NCBI GenBank assembly: GCA_016870295.1
Contig: VGBY01000012.1
Span: forward strand, 1-17,873
Direction of reading: 5' to 3'
Origin: Actinomycetota bacterium
GTDB lineage: Bacteria; Actinomycetota; Acidimicrobiia; Acidimicrobiales; Ilumatobacteraceae
DNA: 17,873 nucleotides
Part shown: positions 13,666 to 17,873 of the stretch, piece by piece
Numbering within the stretch: position 1 is the stretch's first letter
Layout: each line of letters opens with the position of its first letter
Notes under the pieces: model-generated
The model's database searches: none
Told to the model about the DNA's origin: nothing
What the model saw: the letters and a program-made list of their open reading frames with translations, nothing else
Position numbers and translations under genes: made by a program

Positions 13666-14874
13666 ATGTCACTCGACGCGAGGCAGATTGCCGAACTCAA
13701 GACCCGTGCTTGTGCTGATGTCGATGCGCGTGCCGCCGATCTCATCGCCGCCAGCCACGACATCCACGCCCACCCCGAACTCAACTACGAGGAACACTTC
13801 GCCCACGACCGCCTCACGCGGATGATCGATGCCGCCGGTCATGGCGTCACGCGCGGGGCCTACAACATCGACACGGCCTTCGAGACGAAGGTCGGCACAC
13901 GCGGCCTCAACGTCGCCGTGCTCTGTGAATACGATGCGTTGCCGGGCATCGGGCACGCCTGTGGTCACAACGTGATCGCCGCCGCCGGTCTTGGCGCTGG
14001 TCTGGCCTTGGCCGGGCTCGCCGACGACGCGGGCGGTCGCCTTACGTTGATGGGCACGCCCGCCGAGGAGGGCGGCGGCGGCAAGGTGGAGATGGCGCGG
14101 GCCGGTGCGTTCGTCGGTGTCGACGCTGCGATGATGGTGCACCCGTCCGACCGCGATCTTGCTCGGATGAATGCGATTGCGATTCAACAGGCGATCGTGC
14201 GCTACTACGGCCAGGCGGCGCATGCAGCCGTGTCGCCGCATCTCGGTCGCAACGCGCTCGATGCCGCGGTGCTCGGCTACATGAACGTTGCCGCGCTGCG
14301 TCAGCACATTCGCCCCACCGAGCGCGTGCACGGCATCTTCACCAAGGCAGGGGAGAAGCCCAACATCGTGCCGCGCGAAGCCGAGATGGACTGGTACGTG
14401 CGCAGCGACACCATCGAAACATTGCAACCGCTGAAGCAGCGCGTTGCCGCGTGCCTCGAGGCGGGGGCGGCCGCCGCCGACTGCCGAGTCGAGATGGTGT
14501 GGGACACCCACGCGTACGCCGACATCGTCGACAACATCCCGCTCCTCGATGCCTACGCCGCGAACTCGACGGCGATCGGGCGCTCGCTCACCTCGGCCTT
14601 CATCCCCGGTTCGGGCGGTGGTTCCACCGACATGGGCAACGTCAGTTACCTCGCGCCGACCATCCACCCGATGCTCGCGGTGGCTCCGCGCGGGGTGTCG
14701 CTGCATTCGCCGCAGTTTGCCGATTACACCAAGTCAAAGGAAGCCGACAAGGCCGTACTCGACGGCGCCAAGATCATGGCGATGACCGTCATCGACATGT
14801 GGGCCAACGCCGAACTGCAGCACAGCGTGAAAAGGGCCTTCGGCGACGGCAGCGTGCCGGCAGGGGTGCTCTAA
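13666..14874 (+). CDS. M20-family amidohydrolase/aminoacyl dipeptidase (AbgB/PM20D2-like)
   Basis: 402 residues from ATG 13666. Metal-dependent M20D-type enzymes cleave N-acyl or small peptide amide bonds. Visible: HDIHAHPELNYEE (31-43), the subfamily motif GHACGHN (96-102) with Cys99 and His101 as likely metal ligands, TPAEEGGGGK (131-140) with the catalytic/metal Glu134-Glu135, MVHP (His159), GQAAHAA (182-188) at the dimerisation-domain boundary, and the late SLHSPQF segment giving the last His ligand. No signal peptide, so cytosolic. GHACGHN and overall form match aminobenzoyl-glutamate hydrolase AbgB or the PM20D2 beta-alanyl dipeptidase group; the substrate cannot be told from sequence. 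It has its own putative promoter, and a hairpin spans its stop. Confidence 0.88.
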   Translation: MSLDARQIAELKTRACADVDARAADLIAASHDIHAHPELNYEEHFAHDRLTRMIDAAGHGVTRGAYNIDTAFETKVGTRGLNVAVLCEYDALPGIGHACGHNVIAAAGLGAGLALAGLADDAGGRLTLMGTPAEEGGGGKVEMARAGAFVGVDAAMMVHPSDRDLARMNAIAIQQAIVRYYGQAAHAAVSPHLGRNALDAAVLGYMNVAALRQHIRPTERVHGIFTKAGEKPNIVPREAEMDWYVRSDTIETLQPLKQRVAACLEAGAAAADCRVEMVWDTHAYADIVDNIPLLDAYAANSTAIGRSLTSAFIPGSGGGSTDMGNVSYLAPTIHPMLAVAPRGVSLHSPQFADYTKSKEADKAVLDGAKIMAMTVIDMWANAELQHSVKRAFGDGSVPAGVL

Positions 14875-14885
14875 AAACCACCCCT
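14862..14885 (+). terminator. hairpin spanning the stop codon of the M20 gene
   Basis: AGGGGTG (14862-14868) and CACCCCT (14879-14885) form a perfect 7-bp stem around a 10-nt loop containing the TAA stop (14872-14874). CGTTTCG follows, a poor U-tract. It is a candidate weak terminator that would separate the M20 gene from the ThyX-like gene; it also lies where upstream promoter elements of the next gene would be. Confidence 0.45.
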
Positions 14886-14892
14886 CGTTTCG

Positions 14893-14898
14893 TAGTAT
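14893..14898 (+). promoter_or_regulatory. putative -10 box of the ThyX-like gene
   Basis: TAGTAT ends 8 nt before GTG 14907, predicting transcription at or just before the start codon. It supports GTG 14907 over start codons far upstream in the same frame that lie inside the M20 gene. Confidence 0.45.
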
Positions 14899-14906
14899 CG
14901 GCACTT

Positions 14907-16514
14907 GTGTCGGTGTACGTTCCCGAGCAGTTCACACCCGAAGAGTCGGCGGTGTTGCGCCGGTACTTCACCAACCTCGACCTGCCCGTCTTTGCGCTCG
15001 TCAACCTGCCGGAGGTCGTGAAGGGCGCACTCTTTGCGCGCTACAGCCGCACCGCCAAGAGTTTGCGCCGCTTGTTCTTGGACGAGTTCGTCAGTGACCT
15101 CGACTTGAAGGGTGATGAAACCGTCGATGCCACCATCGGTGTGTCGCGGGCCGAGGAACTCTATGAACGAATCTTCGTGGAGTACGGCGACGACTCCGTC
15201 GCCCAACTCGGCGGTGTGCATCTCGCGTGCGAGCAAGCTTCGAACCTGTTGACCAAGATCCTTGAGTGGGGTCGATTGATGTCGTACCTCGAGCAGAGCA
15301 CGCGATACATCTCCTATGACGCGCGACTCGGCGGACGTTACCGCTATTACCGCGACCCCGAGGTGTGTAGCGGACCGCTCGGCACCCGCTACGTCGGCGA
15401 CATGGATCGCATGTTCGACACCTACAGCGAACTCGTCGAGCAGGTCACCACGCATGTGCGCGCCACCGTGCCGCGCGGACCGAACGATTCCGACTTCATC
15501 TACCGTCAGGCCACTCGCGCCAAGGCGCTCGATGCCGTGCGCGGTGTGTTGCCGGCGGCGTCGCTCTCCAACGTCGGCATCTACGGCACCGGGCAGGGCT
15601 ACGAGGCGCTGCTCTTGCGCATGCGCGCCAACCCGTTGCCCGAGGCGCGCGCCTACGCCGACATGATGCTCAGCGAACTACGCAAAGTGATTCCCACGTT
15701 CTTGCGGCGCGTCGACATGCCCGAGCGCGGCGACAAGTGGAGTCAATACCTCGCCGACAACGCCTCGAACACCGCCGACCTCGTCGATGAATACTTCGGC
15801 ATCATCGAACCACAGCACGCACCGGAGGTGACACTCGTCGACTTCGACCCCGATGGTGAAGACAAGTTGCTCGCCGCCATCTGTTATGCATCATCGCACC
15901 TGCCCGAGACCCAGTTGCTCGAACGCGTGCGTTCGCTCAGCCACGTGCAACGCGTGGCCCTGATCAGCGCCTACGTGGGTGAGCGCACCAACCGACGCCA
16001 CAAGCCCGGGCGCGCCTTCGAACGCTTGTCGTACCGCTTCGACGTGCTCGGCGACTACGGCGCGTTCCGCGACCTGCAACGCCACCGCCTGCTGACCGTC
16101 GAGTGGCAGCGCCTCACACCGCACCTCGGCTATGCGCGCCCCGAACTCGTCGACGATGCCGGCGGGGCCGAGGTGTTCAACGCTGCGATGCAACGCTCGG
16201 GGGAGTTGTACGAGCTCCTGCGCCCCGACTACCCGGAGCAGGCGGGTTATGCCGTGGCGATGGCGCACCGCATGCGATACGTGATGCAGTTCAACGCCCG
16301 CGAAGCCATGCACATGCTGGAACTGCGTTCTGCCCCCCAGGGCCACCCCGCCTATCGGCGCGTCGTTCTGGAGATGCACCGCCTGATCGCCAACCAGGCG
16401 GGCCACCGTGCCGTGGCCGACGCCATGACCCATCTCACCACCGAAGCCCCGTTGCTGGAACGCCTCGAATCCGAGCGTCGCATCGAGGAAAAGCGCGGCA
16501 CCCCGCGCGGCTAA
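14907..16514 (+). CDS. twin-domain ThyX-like protein (FAD-dependent thymidylate synthase family)
   Basis: 535 residues from GTG 14907, about twice the roughly 220-250 of a canonical ThyX. ThyX makes dTMP from dUMP with methylene-tetrahydrofolate and FAD, using the RHRxxSxNExSxRY motif. Two ThyX-like halves are visible. The N-half has GDDSVAQLG (95-103), then EWGRLMSYLEQSTRY (120-134), which keeps R123, S126, E129-Q130-S131 and R133-Y134 but lacks the initial Arg-His. The C-half has LQRHRLLTVEWQRLT (390-404), which keeps RHR but loses the Ser, EQS and RY positions, and then QFNAREAMHMLELR (461-474), like the ThyX C-terminal helix. The motif is thus split between halves, so activity is uncertain. 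Possible roles are a thymidylate synthase built across domains or a flavin/nucleotide-binding relative. The start is backed by TAGTAT 8 nt upstream. Confidence 0.8.
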   Translation: MSVYVPEQFTPEESAVLRRYFTNLDLPVFALVNLPEVVKGALFARYSRTAKSLRRLFLDEFVSDLDLKGDETVDATIGVSRAEELYERIFVEYGDDSVAQLGGVHLACEQASNLLTKILEWGRLMSYLEQSTRYISYDARLGGRYRYYRDPEVCSGPLGTRYVGDMDRMFDTYSELVEQVTTHVRATVPRGPNDSDFIYRQATRAKALDAVRGVLPAASLSNVGIYGTGQGYEALLLRMRANPLPEARAYADMMLSELRKVIPTFLRRVDMPERGDKWSQYLADNASNTADLVDEYFGIIEPQHAPEVTLVDFDPDGEDKLLAAICYASSHLPETQLLERVRSLSHVQRVALISAYVGERTNRRHKPGRAFERLSYRFDVLGDYGAFRDLQRHRLLTVEWQRLTPHLGYARPELVDDAGGAEVFNAAMQRSGELYELLRPDYPEQAGYAVAMAHRMRYVMQFNAREAMHMLELRSAPQGHPAYRRVVLEMHRLIANQAGHRAVADAMTHLTTEAPLLERLESERRIEEKRGTPRG

Positions 16515-16525
16515 GGGAGGGCCAG

Positions 16526-16539
16526 GGGGCCGGGGCCCC
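16526..16539 (+). terminator. GC-rich hairpin after the ThyX-like gene
   Basis: GGGGC (16526-16530), loop CGGG, GCCCC (16535-16539), 12 nt after the TAA stop and followed by ATTTG. Stem and position fit a short intrinsic terminator; the T-run is only three long. Confidence 0.45.
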
Positions 16540-16566
16540 ATTTGCCCGCTTGTCGCCGAAATCGGC

Positions 16567-16572
16567 TAAGGT
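16567..16572 (+). promoter_or_regulatory. putative -10 box of the DUF4193-like gene
   Basis: TAAGGT ends 12 nt before ATG 16585, so a leader of only about 5 nt is predicted. This spacing is looser than at the other genes here, hence lower confidence. Confidence 0.35.
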
Positions 16573-16584
16573 TCGCGCCCGATA

Positions 16585-17139
16585 ATGAGCAACGACAACG
16601 ACACCCCCGAATCCGTCTCCGAACCAGAAGTTGAGGGCGTCGACCCCGACGACCTGGCGAACCTCGAGGTTGACCCCGACGAACTCGACGAAGAAGGAGC
16701 GGGCGACGGCGAAGACGGCGACGGTGTCGGCGAAGACGGCGACGACACACTCGCGGGCGCCGAAATAGCCGATGGTGAAGCCGCTGCGGAAAGCGAAGCA
16801 CCCGCAACCACCGACGAAGACCGTCTCAATCTCGACGACGACGAGGATAAGCCGGCGCGCAAGCGCAAGACCGACGTCGACGAGAACGAATTTGCCTCCG
16901 CCGACGACGAAGAAGCCGACCTCGCGACGATCCTGCAGGAGAAGCTGCGGAGTGGCGAAGATCTTCCTGAAGACGAAGTTGAGGTCATCGACACCGACGA
17001 CGTCACCGACGGAACTCCCTTACTGCAACCGCGCCGACCCGACGAAGAACACTGTCAGCAGTGCTTCCTCCTCGTTCGCAAATCGGCGCCGAAGTGTCCG
17101 GTCGACCACGACCTTTGTCCGTTGTTCCCGAGCCGGTAG
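16585..17139 (+). CDS. acidic DUF4193-like protein with C-terminal four-cysteine motif
   Basis: 184 residues from ATG 16585. The first 90 residues are extremely rich in Asp and Glu with few hydrophobic residues and look disordered. A basic patch KPARKRK (about 89-95) is followed by a second acidic region. The C-terminus HCQQCFLLVRKSAPKCPVDHDLCPLF holds C157, C160, C171 and C178, a likely zinc-binding ribbon. The FTCxxCFLV-like start of this block recalls DUF4193, a family of small actinobacterial proteins (about 100 residues) of unknown function; the long acidic N-terminus would be an addition. The assignment is by recalled resemblance. The next gene follows after 8 nt. Confidence 0.7.
   Translation: MSNDNDTPESVSEPEVEGVDPDDLANLEVDPDELDEEGAGDGEDGDGVGEDGDDTLAGAEIADGEAAAESEAPATTDEDRLNLDDDEDKPARKRKTDVDENEFASADDEEADLATILQEKLRSGEDLPEDEVEVIDTDDVTDGTPLLQPRRPDEEHCQQCFLLVRKSAPKCPVDHDLCPLFPSR
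16708..16744 (+). repeat. 16-bp direct repeat inside the acidic region
   Basis: GGCGAAGACGGCGACG occurs at 16708-16723 and again at 16729-16744, a period of 21 bp (7 codons), encoding GEDGDGV then GEDGDD. This in-frame duplication suggests the acidic tract grows or shrinks by slippage or recombination. Confidence 0.75.
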
Positions 17140-17147
17140 GCGCCGCA

Positions 17148-17423
17148 ATGCCGAGTCCGTCATCCAACGGCGACGGTTCTGACTCGTCCAGCGAAGTCGG
17201 TTCCGTTAACGAGCGACTCGCCTCGGCAAAGGCCATTCTTGAAGCACTCGTCGGTGTGCCAATCGTGGTGACGCAACAAATCATCCAGAACATCGGCGAC
17301 GTGCATCTGAATCGCGAGACGACGGTTGCGCAACGCGTAACGCAACTCCGCGCGCTCGGCGAGATGACGGTGCGCATGGGCTCGCGGGCGGTGGGCAAGC
17401 GCCTCGGTGGTCGCCAACCGTGA
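17148..17423 (+). CDS. small conserved-looking protein of unknown function
   Basis: 91 residues from ATG 17148. A Ser-rich polar N-terminus (about 1-20) precedes a helical, mildly hydrophobic region (RLASAKAILEALVGVPIVVTQQIIQNIGDV, roughly 23-52) and a basic C-terminus (MGSRAVGKRLGGRQP). An earlier in-frame ATG at 17061 lies inside the preceding gene and adds nothing recognisable, so 17148 is preferred; GTG 17205 (VNERL) is another candidate. It follows the DUF4193-like stop by 8 nt and overlaps the next gene by 4 nt (GTGA), which supports it as a real, co-transcribed gene. No family recognised; the hydrophobic stretch contains charged and polar residues and is probably not membrane-spanning. 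Confidence 0.6.
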   Translation: MPSPSSNGDGSDSSSEVGSVNERLASAKAILEALVGVPIVVTQQIIQNIGDVHLNRETTVAQRVTQLRALGEMTVRMGSRAVGKRLGGRQP

Positions 17424-17860
17424 ACCCCGCGGTGCGTCTCGCGCAATTCGCGGACGCTGAAGCGTGCGAGCGTCTCGACACCCAGGCGCGTCAAGAAACC
17501 GCCGGTGCTCGAGGTGCTGAGGCGTTCTTTGCCGAGCAACCAGTGGCCGTGTTGGTCGGCGATCCAGCCGGCTTCACGCTCGTCGCCGAAGTGGACGGTG
17601 TCACCGTCGGTTTTGCGACGATTCGCACGACGCGAGTGGGGGAGTCGCTCGTTGCCACGATCGTGCGGGTATTCGTCACCGCACGAGCCCGTCGAGTCGG
17701 CATCGGGGATGCGCTTATCGCCGCGGCACGATCACAGGCCCGCGAACGAGGTTGCGTGCGCGTCGATGCACTTGCCCTGCCGGGCGATCGCGATACGAAG
17801 AACTTGTTCGAACGCAATGGCCTTACGGCGCGCTTGATTGTCGCGACGAGCGCGTTGTAG
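17420..17860 (+). CDS. GNAT-family N-acetyltransferase
   Basis: 146 residues from GTG 17420, the GTG overlapping the previous stop by 4 nt. GNAT enzymes transfer an acetyl group from acetyl-CoA to an amine. Visible: N-terminal VRLAQFADAEACERL (typical first strand and helix), central strands LVAEVDGVTVGFATIRTT, then motif A IVRVFVTARARRVGIGDALI (about residues 77-97) with the R-R-V-G-I-G acetyl-CoA pyrophosphate loop. The C-terminal ALPGDRDTKNLFERNGL (motif B, about 123-139) ends as in the family (N-x-x-F-x-x-x-G-L). The substrate is unknown. The stop at 17858-17860 is 13 nt before the window edge, so the gene is complete. Confidence 0.87.
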   Translation: MNPAVRLAQFADAEACERLDTQARQETAGARGAEAFFAEQPVAVLVGDPAGFTLVAEVDGVTVGFATIRTTRVGESLVATIVRVFVTARARRVGIGDALIAAARSQARERGCVRVDALALPGDRDTKNLFERNGLTARLIVATSAL

Positions 17861-17873
17861 TCGGCGAGCGCCG

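Noticed and set aside
13669..14706. 345-residue minus-strand open frame opposite the M20 gene
   Set aside because: No recognisable motif, and the M20 metal-site motifs are intact on the other strand.
14451..14906. Upstream extension of the ThyX-like frame into the M20 gene
   Set aside because: The extension is Arg/Gly/His-rich shadow sequence; ThyX-like sequence begins at GTG 14907, where a -10 hexamer also stands.
1..17873. tRNA, rRNA, CRISPR arrays, insertion sequences, phage genes or attachment sites
   Set aside because: No cloverleaf or rRNA-like sequence, regular spaced repeats, transposase motifs or terminal inverted repeats were seen; base composition and gene packing look uniform.

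Overview
The window is a compact, high-GC, almost gap-free stretch of an actinobacterial chromosome (Actinomycetota). The main evidence is a complete Pup-proteasome locus (ARC/Mpa ATPase, Dop, Pup, PrcB, PrcA, PafA), followed by the usual actinobacterial Tat/HelY block, a DAGK-like protein and a DUF4193-type protein. I lean towards Acidimicrobiia (Ilumatobacter-like). Reasons are the missing pafBC/FKBP genes, a two-domain ThyX-like protein and many apparently leaderless promoters. This class-level placement is inference.

Layout. Positions 1-1147 hold a truncated membrane protein, a small membrane protein and the tRNA m1A58 methyltransferase gene trmI, all on +. A ferredoxin gene (1161-1406) runs on the minus strand, convergent with trmI and divergent from arc. 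Positions 1446-7779 hold the Pup-proteasome locus: arc, dop, pup, prcB, prcA, pafA, all on +. ARC unfolds pupylated proteins, Dop deamidates Pup-Gln to Pup-Glu (and removes Pup), PafA ligates Pup to substrate lysines, and PrcA/PrcB form the 20S core. Pup ends in GGQ, so it needs Dop.

Positions 7845-9160 hold signal peptidase I (+) and a glycerophosphodiester phosphodiesterase (-) whose stop codons interlock at a CTAG. Positions 9238-13656 are an overlapping run of tatB, tatC, helY and a DAGK-like gene lacking a kinase domain. Positions 13666-16514 hold an M20 amidohydrolase and a twin-domain ThyX-like protein. Positions 16585-17860 hold an acidic DUF4193-like protein, an unknown small protein and a GNAT acetyltransferase.

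Regulatory reading. Shine-Dalgarno sequences are nearly absent. At nine genes a TANNNT hexamer (six of them TAGNNT) stands 6-12 nt, mostly 6-8 nt, before the start codon, as expected for leaderless mRNAs. Several short GC-rich inverted repeats sit at gene ends, three of them wrapped around a stop codon. One near-perfect 17-bp palindrome lies between dop and the -10 of pup.

No stretch over 300 bases lacks a gene; the longest gaps (about 65-80 bases) are 7780-7844, 9161-9237 and 16515-16584. I saw no rRNA, tRNA, CRISPR array, insertion sequence or riboswitch. The Pup system itself is well known. The less ordinary items are the complementary decay of the ThyX motif in the twin ThyX-like protein, the PrcB processing site, the TatC substitution, the pup-upstream palindrome and the stop-codon hairpins.
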